Of a DNA stretch of 41,187 bases, positions 8,113 through 16,249 are shown one piece after another. Source of the stretch: Paludibacteraceae bacterium (GTDB taxonomy: Bacteria; Bacteroidota; Bacteroidia; Bacteroidales; Paludibacteraceae); contig JAKSLB010000030.1 in NCBI GenBank assembly GCA_024401435.1, forward strand, positions 1 through 41,187. The letters run 5' to 3'. The number at the start of each line of letters is the position of its first letter. The stretch's first letter is position 1. The position numbers and the translations under genes are program-made. The notes under the pieces are model-generated. The model was given only the letters and a program-made list of their open reading frames with translations. It searched no databases and was not told where the DNA came from.

Positions 8113-9396
8113 TTAGAGTGCAATAAGAATGATTGTAATATTGGAGATACAGACAATGCTGAATCCAATTAACAATTCCTTCCAGATTCTTTTGTTAGAG
8201 AAGAATATGCCATACAACATTTGAACGAAGTTGTTACTGATGATAGCTTGTAGAGCCGATAGTACCAATGTTGCCCCTGATATTTGTGTGTAATCAGATT
8301 GAAACAAGTTGATAATGAATGGATTTATATCGGTTACACCGACTAAAATGGATAATACTTTCAATCCTGCGTCACCAAAATACATAAGGGTATAATGGGT
8401 GGCTAAGGTGAAACAAACGAATAGTACGGCAAATAGGAGAGCCACTTTGAATTCAAGAGGGTTCTTATCTTCTATTTCACTGGGTTTGCATAACGATTTG
8501 TTTTTGTTGCTCTTGTAATAGTAAAACAGAGCGATACCACCAGTAACACAGACCATAATGACAAATACGAACCAGTATTGAGTCATTAGGGCGAAATTAA
8601 ATATACCTAGTAAAATAAGAATTCGTAGATATAGCATAGAGATGGCGCAGAAGATTGCGGAGACATATTCGTATTCCTGTCCGATGGCATCTTTCGCCTT
8701 TTTAGCAAGAATGATGGTTGTGGCGGTACTACTATACAAACCACCTAAAATACCCGTGACAATAACGCCGCTATTTTTGAATATATATTTTTTAGCCAGG
8801 TAACTTATGTAGGAGATACCCGAGATGACGACTGTAGCCAACCAGATGTTGTAGGGAGTCAGTCCGGAACCTTCGATGATTTCAATTTTAGGAAGAAGCG
8901 GTAGAATGATACCTGCGATGATTAGGAACTTCGCTAAGTTGATAAATTCTTCATCGTTCATTGTTTGGGTGAAACGGGCGAATTTCTCCTTCATCTCTGT
9001 TAGGATCAATACAGCTACAACAACCAGTAGTGTAATGGTGATAGACATTTTGTAGGTGATTGGAGCTAAACAATAGGTGATGAGAGCGATCACGATGGAG
9101 GTGATACCCATGTGGTTACGGACGAATATCTTATGCGCGTAGGTGATACTGAGTAGTACAGCTAATGCAGCGCCACCGCAAAGAAAAGGTGTAAGACTGC
9201 CATCACCGATGACAAAAAGAATGTATCCAAGAATTCCAATCAGTGTGAAGGTTCGGTCAGAACCAAAAGTTTTGGATTCCTCAGCGTTTTTTGAAAATAA
9301 TTTTCGTTGAGAAAGACCGATAACCAGTGACATCAGTGAGACAACAATAAAATTTATGAAGTCCGTGGAAAGTATGTTTGTCGTTGCAATATCCAT
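8113..9396 (-). CDS. MgtC/SapB-DUF4010 family integral membrane protein
   Basis: The 427 residues carry about a dozen hydrophobic helices, so this is an inner-membrane protein. The N-terminal third (FIVVSLMSLVIGLSQRKLF, then RTFTLIGILGY) matches the MgtC/SapB N-terminal fold. The second half (about 190-425), including a GGLYSSTATTIILAKKAKD segment, matches DUF4010. Function is not established for the family; MgtC relatives are linked to magnesium limitation and ATP synthase control, which should not be transferred with confidence. It is monocistronic with a good promoter at 9419-9449. Confidence 0.85.
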   Translation of the reverse strand: MDIATTNILSTDFINFIVVSLMSLVIGLSQRKLFSKNAEESKTFGSDRTFTLIGILGYILFVIGDGSLTPFLCGGAALAVLLSITYAHKIFVRNHMGITSIVIALITYCLAPITYKMSITITLLVVVAVLILTEMKEKFARFTQTMNDEEFINLAKFLIIAGIILPLLPKIEIIEGSGLTPYNIWLATVVISGISYISYLAKKYIFKNSGVIVTGILGGLYSSTATTIILAKKAKDAIGQEYEYVSAIFCAISMLYLRILILLGIFNFALMTQYWFVFVIMVCVTGGIALFYYYKSNKNKSLCKPSEIEDKNPLEFKVALLFAVLFVCFTLATHYTLMYFGDAGLKVLSILVGVTDINPFIINLFQSDYTQISGATLVLSALQAIISNNFVQMLYGIFFSNKRIWKELLIGFSIVCISNITIILIAL

Positions 9397-9418
9397 AATG
9401 TTATATTTTATTTATATA

Positions 9419-9449
9419 CAAATATAGCAAGGCGCTTTGATAAATCAAA
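9419..9449 (-). promoter_or_regulatory. Bacteroidota-type promoter for the DUF4010 gene
   Basis: On the minus strand a -33 TTTG (9446-9449) is followed after 19 bases by a -7 TATATTTG (9419-9426). Both elements and the spacing match the sigma-ABfr consensus, and the start codon lies 22 bases further on. It is one of the two best promoters in the window. Confidence 0.7.
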
Positions 9450-9486
9450 ATATTAGGGTGGAGAAGTTACATTCTGACCACGGCTC

Positions 9487-9660
9487 TACTGGTTCGTGGC
9501 GAATACGTCTTTACAATTTTCTACACCAAACATTTCGTTTTGTTTCTGATAGTCTATATTTTTGTATCAGCCTTACGATTAAGTCTTGCTTGCACTCTTA
9601 GAGGATCGTCCAGTTTTGTAAGAGTGATTTGCACAATTTTCAATGTCGTACGGGGTAAAT
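9487..9660. repeat. 174-bp direct repeat, copy 1 (leader of a YhcG-type gene)
   Basis: This segment aligns without gaps to 11071-11244. The first 118 bases differ at about three positions; the last 55 are clearly more diverged but keep the terminal GGTAAAT just before a start codon. It contains TATTTTTG (9557-9564), a plausible -7 box. In copy 2 the repeat runs directly into the second nuclease gene. Here it is followed by about 120 bases of unassigned sequence, where an ATG at the equivalent place is closed after nine codons, then by a fold-back element. It therefore looks like a leader separated from its gene. Confidence 0.85.
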
Positions 9661-9779
9661 GACAGGACAAAAAACTTCGTTTTGCTAGAAAAAAGCGAAT
9701 TTCTGAGTTGGAGTAGAAAATCTGCCAAATACAATTGCTAAATGACAATGTGGACATTTGCATGCTTTTAAGATTTTAA

Positions 9780-9978
9780 GGGGATTTCAATAAATTGCTT
9801 TGTAGTGATTTTGAAAGTTTTGTCAGACAGATTGTCGATTTGAACGAAGGTGCAGTACGGGCACTGTGACTGAGTGAAAATCAGCAAGATGGCGACAAAA
9901 ATTCAAAAGCGCACAAAAGATGAAAGAATAACCTCTATTAAAAAATATTTAATAATCGGGGAATTTATAGAAGTCCCC
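9780..9978. mobile_element. Fold-back, MITE-like element of 199 bp
   Basis: The ends are inverted repeats: GGGGATTTCAATAAATT on the left, and on the right AATTTATAGAAGTCCCC. An inner pair of imperfect inverted arms lies at 9818-9841 (TTTTGTC...GATTT) and 9877-9900 (AAAATCAG...GACAAAA). No coding capacity is evident. The left 55 bases are nearly identical to the left end of the 74-bp element at 23210-23283. The structure fits a non-autonomous mobile element or large REP-like hairpin inserted between the copied leader and the first YhcG gene. Confidence 0.65.
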
Positions 9979-10001
9979 TTAAATAAAAAGATGAAAAGAA
10001 A

Positions 10002-11057
10002 ATGAAAAAAATTACCATCATCGACAAAGATTACAAACAATGGATTAGCGAACTCAGCAGCCGTTATCGCCAAAGTCAGGTTAAGGCCGCCGTCAAGGTA
10101 AACTCAGAAATGTTGCGTTTCTATTGGTCGCTTGGACATGATATTGTTGAACGGAAAATGGAGAACACCTATGGTAGTGGATTTTTCAATCGCCTTAGTG
10201 CTGATTTACAACGTGAACTACCTGATGCAAAAGGCTTTTCGCCCATTAATACAAGATATTTTAAAGCATTTTATGAATTATACTCTCCATTGCAGCAAAA
10301 TCTTCCGCAACTTGCGGAAGAATTGTTTTTTATTCCTTGGGACCATCACCGTCGTATCATTGATAAATGTAAGGACAATCCTCAAAAAGCATTATTTTTT
10401 GTTCAAAAGGTAAAAGATAATAATTGGAGCAGGGCAGTGCTACTCAATTTTCTTGATACAGACCTTTATGAGCGCGAAGGAAAGGCAATGACGAACTTTA
10501 AAATATCATTGCCAGCACCCAATGGTGATTTAGCACAACAAATAATCAAGGATCCATATTGTTTTGATTTTCTGTCTCTCTCGAAAAAATATACCGAAAA
10601 AGAACTTAAGGATGCACTTATGGACAACATACAGAAATTTCTGCTTGAATTGGGAAACGGCTTTGCTTTTGTAGGTAGAGAGGTTCGTGTTGAAGTTGGA
10701 GAAACTGAAAAGTTCATAGACATGCTGTTTTACAACATAAAACTTCATTGTTATGTAGTACTGGAAGTGAAAGTTGAAAAGTTCGATTTTTCAAATGTTG
10801 GACAACTTGGCGGGTACATTGTTGCAATAAATCATCAACTAAAGGGCGAGAACGATAACCCGACCATCGGACTTCTGGTTTGCAAGTATAAAGATAGTGT
10901 GGAAGCCCAATATGCGTTGGAATCCTCGTCACAACCTATAGGCGTGTCTGCATACCAACTTTCCAAACTGATACCAGAAAATTTTAAGTCGTCGCTTCCT
11001 GCTATTGAAGAACTTGAAAATGCATTGGAACACACAAACGAAAATGTGAAAAAATGA
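10002..11057 (+). CDS. YhcG/DUF1016 family PDDEXK nuclease, first paralogue
   Basis: The 351 residues show an N-terminal helical DUF1016 domain (about 10-165; RFYWSLGHDIV, YGSGFFNRLSADLQRELPD) and a C-terminal YhcG-type nuclease domain (about 180-325). The restriction-like active site is visible as Asp240 in KFIDMLFYN and Glu255-Val-Lys257 in VVLEVKVEKF, followed by GQLGGYI. These proteins are DNA nucleases frequent in defence islands and next to restriction systems; the target here is unknown. The gene starts 23 bases after the fold-back element. It is separated from the second paralogue by the leader repeat, so it is probably its own transcription unit. It is only distantly similar to its neighbour, so duplication is old or they arrived separately. 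Confidence 0.88.
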   Translation: MKKITIIDKDYKQWISELSSRYRQSQVKAAVKVNSEMLRFYWSLGHDIVERKMENTYGSGFFNRLSADLQRELPDAKGFSPINTRYFKAFYELYSPLQQNLPQLAEELFFIPWDHHRRIIDKCKDNPQKALFFVQKVKDNNWSRAVLLNFLDTDLYEREGKAMTNFKISLPAPNGDLAQQIIKDPYCFDFLSLSKKYTEKELKDALMDNIQKFLLELGNGFAFVGREVRVEVGETEKFIDMLFYNIKLHCYVVLEVKVEKFDFSNVGQLGGYIVAINHQLKGENDNPTIGLLVCKYKDSVEAQYALESSSQPIGVSAYQLSKLIPENFKSSLPAIEELENALEHTNENVKK

Positions 11058-11070
11058 GTATATAAGTTTT

Positions 11071-11244
11071 TATTGGTTCGTGGCGAATGCATCTTTACAA
11101 TTTTCTACACCAAACATTTCGTTTTGTTTCTGATAGTCTATATTTTTGTATCAGCCTTACGATTAAGTCTTGCTTGCACTCTTAGAGGATTTATCGGTTT
11201 TATAAGAGTAATTTGCAAATTTCTCAGTGTCGTGTGAGGTAAAT
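11071..11244. repeat. 174-bp direct repeat, copy 2 (leader of second YhcG gene)
   Basis: Gap-free partner of 9487-9660. It contains TATTTTTG at 11141-11148 and ends with GAGGTAAAT two bases before the start codon at 11247, so here it serves as promoter region and ribosome binding region. Its extreme left end (11061-11090) also resembles bases 12378-12406 inside the HNH gene. Confidence 0.85.
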
Positions 11245-11246
11245 AG

Positions 11247-12281
11247 ATGAAAAAAAACAGAAAGATGAACGATACTATTGATCAAATGATACCAAACGCT
11301 TTGATTGACGATGTCCGCACAATCATAGCAAACGCTCGTGCGAATGCCGTGCGAAGTGTTGATTTTTGCCGTGTGCAAATGTATTGGAACTTGGGTAGAA
11401 GAATATTCGAGGAAGAACAACAAGGAAAGGACAGAGCCGATTATGGAGCATACATTGTGAAAACCCTTGCTGAGAATTTGGAAGCCGAGTATGGAAGCGG
11501 ATTTTCGAAACGTCAATTGGAATTATGTCGACAATTTTACCGCATTTATCCAATTGCGAACGCAGTGCGTTCGCAATTAAATTGGACACAGTATCGTCTT
11601 CTTATTCAAATTGATGATCCCGACAAACGGGAATATTACGAATTAGAATCAGTGAATCATGCATGGACGGCGCGGGAGACGGAACGTCAGATTAACAGTC
11701 AGTTGTACGAATGGCTTCTGTTGAGCAACGACAAAGAAGCAGTGCTTGCTGTGGCACGCAAGGAAAGAATTCCGGAAACACCACAGGAAATTATCAAAGA
11801 CCCGATGGTGCTGGAATTTCTGGGATTGGAACGCACCCCATCCTATTACGAAAAAGATCTTGAAAGTACCATCATCACGCATATCACTGATTTCCTTTTG
11901 GAAATGGGCAATGGTTTCACTTTTGTGGCACGTCAGAAACGTATTCTTTTGGAAGATGATGAGTTTTTTGCCGACCTTGTTCTTTATAATCGACTCTTGA
12001 AATGTTTTGTCATTGTCGAACTCAAGACGGGCAAACTCACCCATCAGGATCTGGGACAGTTACAAATGTATGTTAACTACTATGACCGTACCGAAAAATT
12101 AGCAGAAGAAAACCCGACAATAGGCATTCTGCTATGTACAAGCAAGAACGATACTGTCGTGAAGATGGCTTTGCCAGAAAACAACCAAACGATTCTTCCG
12201 AGTGAATACAAACTCTATCTTCCAACCACGGAGCAACTTGTAAAAGAGATCAATGAAGTGAAAATGCTTGCTCAAAAATAA
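11247..12281 (+). CDS. YhcG/DUF1016 family PDDEXK nuclease, second paralogue
   Basis: Same architecture as the previous nuclease: helical DUF1016 part (about 15-165; QMYWNLGRRIFEEEQ, YGSGFSKRQLELCRQFY) and PDDEXK domain (about 180-325). The active site reads Asp243 in FFADLVLYN and Glu258-Leu-Lys260 in FVIVELKTGKL, with HQDLGQLQMYVNYYDR after it. ATG at 11247 is used; ATG at 11265 is an in-frame alternative. The stop is 24 bases before the HNH gene, so this is probably the first gene of the long operon ending with jetD. It is closer to the standard YhcG consensus than the first paralogue. Confidence 0.9.
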   Translation: MKKNRKMNDTIDQMIPNALIDDVRTIIANARANAVRSVDFCRVQMYWNLGRRIFEEEQQGKDRADYGAYIVKTLAENLEAEYGSGFSKRQLELCRQFYRIYPIANAVRSQLNWTQYRLLIQIDDPDKREYYELESVNHAWTARETERQINSQLYEWLLLSNDKEAVLAVARKERIPETPQEIIKDPMVLEFLGLERTPSYYEKDLESTIITHITDFLLEMGNGFTFVARQKRILLEDDEFFADLVLYNRLLKCFVIVELKTGKLTHQDLGQLQMYVNYYDRTEKLAEENPTIGILLCTSKNDTVVKMALPENNQTILPSEYKLYLPTTEQLVKEINEVKMLAQK

Positions 12282-12305
12282 GTCGAATAATAATTACAAA
12301 AATTC

Positions 12306-13358
12306 ATGATATTACCACAAAACAACAAACTTCCGATTTCCTATCTTGCTGAAATTTTCAACAACACCACTGCTACATATAAGTTTTACTGGTTCGTGGC
12401 AATGCTTGATATCCTTGTAAAAGAGCGTAAGACGAGAATATCGTTTTGGGAAATCATTGCTGGGATGGTGTCGGAATCATGGTATCCGATTCATTATTTC
12501 AAACTCTCATTTGGCAAGGCCGATTCATTGTTTGATAGATCACTTGAAATCCAAAATGCATTTCAAATTTCAATTGAATCTGACAAGAAAATAATTAAGG
12601 AATATTTGCTTGATAATCTAGATAATACAAAAAAGTATCTGCGTGTTTTTACACTCAATGTGCCATATCGATTCCTTTCGCCTTGGATAAAATACACTTA
12701 CGATGAAGACGTGATAAATAAATCGCAAGATTTTGAAAACCAATGCCTTTATGCAATCTATGGAGATGAAATCGTAATCAATGATATTTGGGTTGATTAT
12801 CTTACGGAGAATTACATAATTCTGCGGGATTTTGCTTTTTGGAACCTGGCCGAATTTCTGCAGAAACGCAATCCGAATGTGCCTGACGTGCCATCGAAAC
12901 TTATAAAGCCGATTTTGCGAGACTCTCTTACGAAGCAGCATAAGTTTTGGGACACCTACATTGAAACAGTTGGAAGTATCAATTGCATATATACTGGCAA
13001 ACCGATTTTTGCGAAACAATACGATTTAGACCATTTTGTGCCTTGGAGCTTCGTTTCACACAATCTTTTGTGGAATTTGATTCCTGCTGATCCGAGTGTC
13101 AACTCGTCGAAAAGTAATAATCTGCCTCCGTTGGACGTCTATTTAAAACCATTTGCAGATGTTCATCATGACGCATTGAAAATATTGTACACTAAAAATC
13201 CAAACAACACTTTATTGGAAGATTATCTTATGGTTTATGACTCTGTTCCTAACTTGATAAATCTTTCCGATGAGGAATTTTACAATGTTTTCAAAAAGAC
13301 ATTTTCTCCAATGGTTCAAATAGCGGAAAATATGGGATTTAAAAATTGGAAACTATGA
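12306..13358 (+). CDS. HNH endonuclease domain protein
   Basis: The 350 residues carry a C-terminal HNH nuclease motif: IYTGKPIF, then YDLDHFVPWSF (metal-site Asp242-His243), HNLLWNLIPAD and NSSKSNNLPP. The N-terminal 200 residues (starting with ATYKFYWFVAMLDILVKERKTRISFWEIIAGMV) are helical and resemble the specificity part of HNH proteins in restriction and defence loci. Such enzymes cut DNA; the recognised feature is unknown. The stop codon overlaps the next ATG (ATGA, 13355-13358), indicating translational coupling to the methyltransferase-HIT fusion. Confidence 0.85.
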   Translation: MILPQNNKLPISYLAEIFNNTTATYKFYWFVAMLDILVKERKTRISFWEIIAGMVSESWYPIHYFKLSFGKADSLFDRSLEIQNAFQISIESDKKIIKEYLLDNLDNTKKYLRVFTLNVPYRFLSPWIKYTYDEDVINKSQDFENQCLYAIYGDEIVINDIWVDYLTENYIILRDFAFWNLAEFLQKRNPNVPDVPSKLIKPILRDSLTKQHKFWDTYIETVGSINCIYTGKPIFAKQYDLDHFVPWSFVSHNLLWNLIPADPSVNSSKSNNLPPLDVYLKPFADVHHDALKILYTKNPNNTLLEDYLMVYDSVPNLINLSDEEFYNVFKKTFSPMVQIAENMGFKNWKL

Positions 13359-14227
13359 AAAAGATAAAAAACAATCCTCATCTTACAGCCAAAGAAAGAA
13401 CATCGATTTCTTTTCCTACTCGTTGGCTAAAACAAAACAATCTTTTGAAAGGCGAAATTCTTGATTTCGGCTGTGGTTTTGGTTTCGATACCGACCAACT
13501 TCAAAAAGAAGGTTTTGACATTGTCGGTTACGACAATTACTATCGTCCAGAATATCCCGCAAAACGTTTTGACACCATTATATGTAATTATGTTCTCAAT
13601 GTGCTTGAACCAGAAGAACAGGCGGATGTGCTGATGTCGGTTTCGGAATTGTTGAAGCCAACAGGAACGGCATATTTCACGGTTCGCCGTGACCTGAAAA
13701 GCGAAGGTTTCCGTATGCACTTTGTACACAAACAACCAACATATCAATGCAATGTAGTACTACCGTACAAGAGCGTGTTTTCAAACGAAAACTGTGAAAT
13801 TTACGAGTACAGACATTTCAACAAGACTGATTACAAAAAGAAATATGTTATAGAGCAAGATTGTCCATTTTGCAACTTGAATCCGAATGTGGAGTTGCTG
13901 AGCGAAACGGCAACTGCTGTAGCATTTTTCGACGGCTATCCAGTCAGCAAGGGGCATACACTGATAATTCCTAAACGTCATGTAGCTGATTATTTCGAGC
14001 TGACCACTCACGAACAACGAGCTTTGTGGCTTTTGGTAAATCACTGCAAGAAAATCCTCACAGAACGCTACAACCCCGATGGTTTCAATGTTGGCATAAA
14101 CGTTGGCGAATCTGCAGGACAAAGTATCTTTCATGTACATATCCACTTAATTCCTCGCTACAAAGGCGATGTTGAGAATCCGAAAGGTGGAGTGAGGGGA
14201 GTAATACCATCAAAACAGAAGTATTGA
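13355..14227 (+). CDS. Bifunctional SAM-dependent methyltransferase / HIT domain protein
   Basis: The 290 residues combine two domains. Residues 1-155 form a class I methyltransferase: FPTRWLKQNNLLKGEILDFGCGFG gives the SAM-binding glycines (Asp37, Gly39, Gly41, Gly43). NYVLNVLEPEEQ resembles, from memory, the methyltransferase associated with DNA phosphorothioation loci. Residues 168-290 form a HIT domain with a CPFC pair, a GHTLIIPKRH strand and the catalytic HVHIH (His260, 262, 264). HIT proteins hydrolyse or transfer nucleotidyl groups. ATG at 13355 overlaps the HNH stop; an in-frame TTG at 13346 is less likely. The stop is one base from jetA. Substrates are unknown. Confidence 0.88.
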   Translation: MKKIKNNPHLTAKERTSISFPTRWLKQNNLLKGEILDFGCGFGFDTDQLQKEGFDIVGYDNYYRPEYPAKRFDTIICNYVLNVLEPEEQADVLMSVSELLKPTGTAYFTVRRDLKSEGFRMHFVHKQPTYQCNVVLPYKSVFSNENCEIYEYRHFNKTDYKKKYVIEQDCPFCNLNPNVELLSETATAVAFFDGYPVSKGHTLIIPKRHVADYFELTTHEQRALWLLVNHCKKILTERYNPDGFNVGINVGESAGQSIFHVHIHLIPRYKGDVENPKGGVRGVIPSKQKY

Positions 14228-14228
14228 T

Positions 14229-15683
14229 ATGGGAAATCGCATAAATATATTGGAAATTTTAGAAACGTCTCCAAGCATCATCTTGCTAAGAGCAAAGAAG
14301 TGTGATATAATACTTGAATTTTTCTCAAGCGTTTTTGATACGAATTCTGTAATCTCGTATGAAAATATTCGTACTCAATTGGTCGACTTTTTAAATAACC
14401 GTGAAGTAGTAATCGATGAAGAAAGTGATATTCAAATTTCTGATACATTAGAAGAAAGGGCAGAGAAATATATAAAAAAATGGACGGAGAACGGATTCTT
14501 AACAAATTATAGAAACGAAGATGGAGAGATATATTATGAACTTTCTTCTCATTCAAGCAAGGTTATTGATTGGGTATCAGGATTAAAACAAGAAGAATAT
14601 GTAGGAACAGAATCTAAATTCAAAACGATAATCACGCAACTTAAAGAGTTGGCGGAATACACAAATGAAGATAAAGAGAAGCGCTTGCAATTATTGGAAG
14701 AAAAAAAATTGGAAATCAATCAACAAATTCAACGAATGAAGATGGGTGAAGATGTTAATGTGTTTGAAGAGTTCCAAATTATTCCTCGTTTTCAGCAAAT
14801 TACTAAGTTGGCTAAAGAACTACTATCTGACTTCAAAGATGTTGATGATAATTTCAAGGTTATTATCAAAGAAATATATAAGAAACAGATAGACCCTTCA
14901 TTGAACAAAGGTGGAATACTGCAATTTACATTTGATGCATTGAATGAGTTGAAATCAAGTTCACAAGGAAAAAGTTTTTATTCATTTTGGGAGTTTTTAC
15001 AAACACGCGAAATGCAAACTAATCTGGATTCGCTTATTACGGATTTGTTTCAGACTTTGGAAGAAAGAAATATTGTTGTAAATGATACATTCTTACAAAA
15101 TATGGTATCATACCTGTATAATTCAGGGAGAAAAGTATATCAGACTAACGATAAAATGGCTGTAAAATTAAGCCATATCATTCGTGAAAGCGAGGTGTCA
15201 AAGTCGGATGACACAAAACGCATTATTCAAGGAATCAAAAAGATATTAATTGATGCTTCTATAAAAGATACAAATCCTGACATATCGTTGGACGTTGATG
15301 ATGGGTTGGAAATAAACATTCCTTTTGATAGGAAGATTACATTTGAACAAAGTGAAAACAAGGAATACACTTTGAAACCAGAATCAAGTGTTCTTTCAAT
15401 TGAAGAATTGAGTGAGTTGGGAAAAGTGTTTGGAAATGTAATAATCAACAAAAAAGAGTTGGAACATAATATTAAACAGATTTTGAATAATCAAAGTCAA
15501 ACAACATTGGTCGATGTTATTACGCAAAATCCTTTAAAACAGGGACTGTCAGAGCTTTTCGCATATTTCAGCATATTAAACAAATTTCAGCATACGGTCA
15601 ACGAAAAAAAATTGCAACCTATAATGTTTGATTATGAAAATAATAAACAGATTCAAATTCCAGAAATAATTATTTCACTATGA
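14229..15683 (+). CDS. jetA: Wadjet type I kleisin-like protein JetA (DUF3375)
   Basis: The 484 residues match the DUF3375/JetA pattern: an N-terminal SPSIILLRAKKCDIILEFFSSVF segment, a long helical middle with charged repeats (about 140-200), and a mixed C-terminal part. JetA is the kleisin (MukF-like) subunit of the Wadjet SMC complex that recognises and cleaves small circular DNA such as plasmids. It begins one base after the methyltransferase-HIT stop codon and its own stop overlaps the jetB start (ATGA, 15680-15683). Identification rests on fold pattern plus perfect gene order with jetBCD. Confidence 0.9.
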   Translation: MGNRINILEILETSPSIILLRAKKCDIILEFFSSVFDTNSVISYENIRTQLVDFLNNREVVIDEESDIQISDTLEERAEKYIKKWTENGFLTNYRNEDGEIYYELSSHSSKVIDWVSGLKQEEYVGTESKFKTIITQLKELAEYTNEDKEKRLQLLEEKKLEINQQIQRMKMGEDVNVFEEFQIIPRFQQITKLAKELLSDFKDVDDNFKVIIKEIYKKQIDPSLNKGGILQFTFDALNELKSSSQGKSFYSFWEFLQTREMQTNLDSLITDLFQTLEERNIVVNDTFLQNMVSYLYNSGRKVYQTNDKMAVKLSHIIRESEVSKSDDTKRIIQGIKKILIDASIKDTNPDISLDVDDGLEINIPFDRKITFEQSENKEYTLKPESSVLSIEELSELGKVFGNVIINKKELEHNIKQILNNQSQTTLVDVITQNPLKQGLSELFAYFSILNKFQHTVNEKKLQPIMFDYENNKQIQIPEIIISL

Positions 15684-16249
15684 ACGGCATACAACCATAT
15701 TCAAAAGCCATCGTCGGTTTACTGAAGAAAACCGTCGAGAAGAACTCTCCGATTTGGAACGATATTATCAATTATCAAATTGAAATTCAAGACTATTTGT
15801 CTGTTATTGGATTGGAACTAATTGTCAAAAAAGATGAAGGATTTGCTTTTGTCAAACAAACTGTTAGTGACGATGATACTACTCTAAATTTGGTTTCACG
15901 GCGTCAAATCGGCTTTGAGGCTTCTATTGTCCTTGTTGTATTGCGTCAAATTCTCGAAGATTATGATAGTAATCCAACGGAAACACAGTCAATGGACAAG
16001 ATAATAACCAACAATGAGATTAAGGATGAAGTCAGGTTATTCTTGCCAGAAAAATATGACAAGGCTAAGTTGGAAAAGGATTTAGATAGATATATTCAGA
16101 CTATTGCTGATTTAGGATTTTTAAAAGAAGTTAAGCGTAATAATGATGAAATTCGTTATAAAATACACCGAATCATTAAAGATAAAGTTACGCTCGAAGA
16201 TTTAGATAGGTTCAAAAAAACATTGGAAGAATATGCAAATGCAATATGA
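15680..16249 (+). CDS. jetB: Wadjet KITE-like protein JetB (DUF4194)
   Basis: The 189 residues form a winged-helix-rich DUF4194 protein. Typical stretches are LLKKTVEKNSPIWNDIINYQ, DEGFAFVKQ, SRRQIGFEASIVLVVLRQIL, and near the C-terminus IADLGFLKEVKRNNDEIRYKIHRIIK. JetB is the MukE/KITE-like partner that joins JetA to the JetC ATPase. The start overlaps jetA by four bases and the end overlaps jetC by 17 bases, as usual for this operon. Confidence 0.9.
   Translation: MNGIQPYSKAIVGLLKKTVEKNSPIWNDIINYQIEIQDYLSVIGLELIVKKDEGFAFVKQTVSDDDTTLNLVSRRQIGFEASIVLVVLRQILEDYDSNPTETQSMDKIITNNEIKDEVRLFLPEKYDKAKLEKDLDRYIQTIADLGFLKEVKRNNDEIRYKIHRIIKDKVTLEDLDRFKKTLEEYANAI

Noticed and set aside
9554-9763. 69-codon minus-strand frame across leader copy 1
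   Set aside because: It lies within the repeat, is not preserved in copy 2, and has no recognisable protein features.
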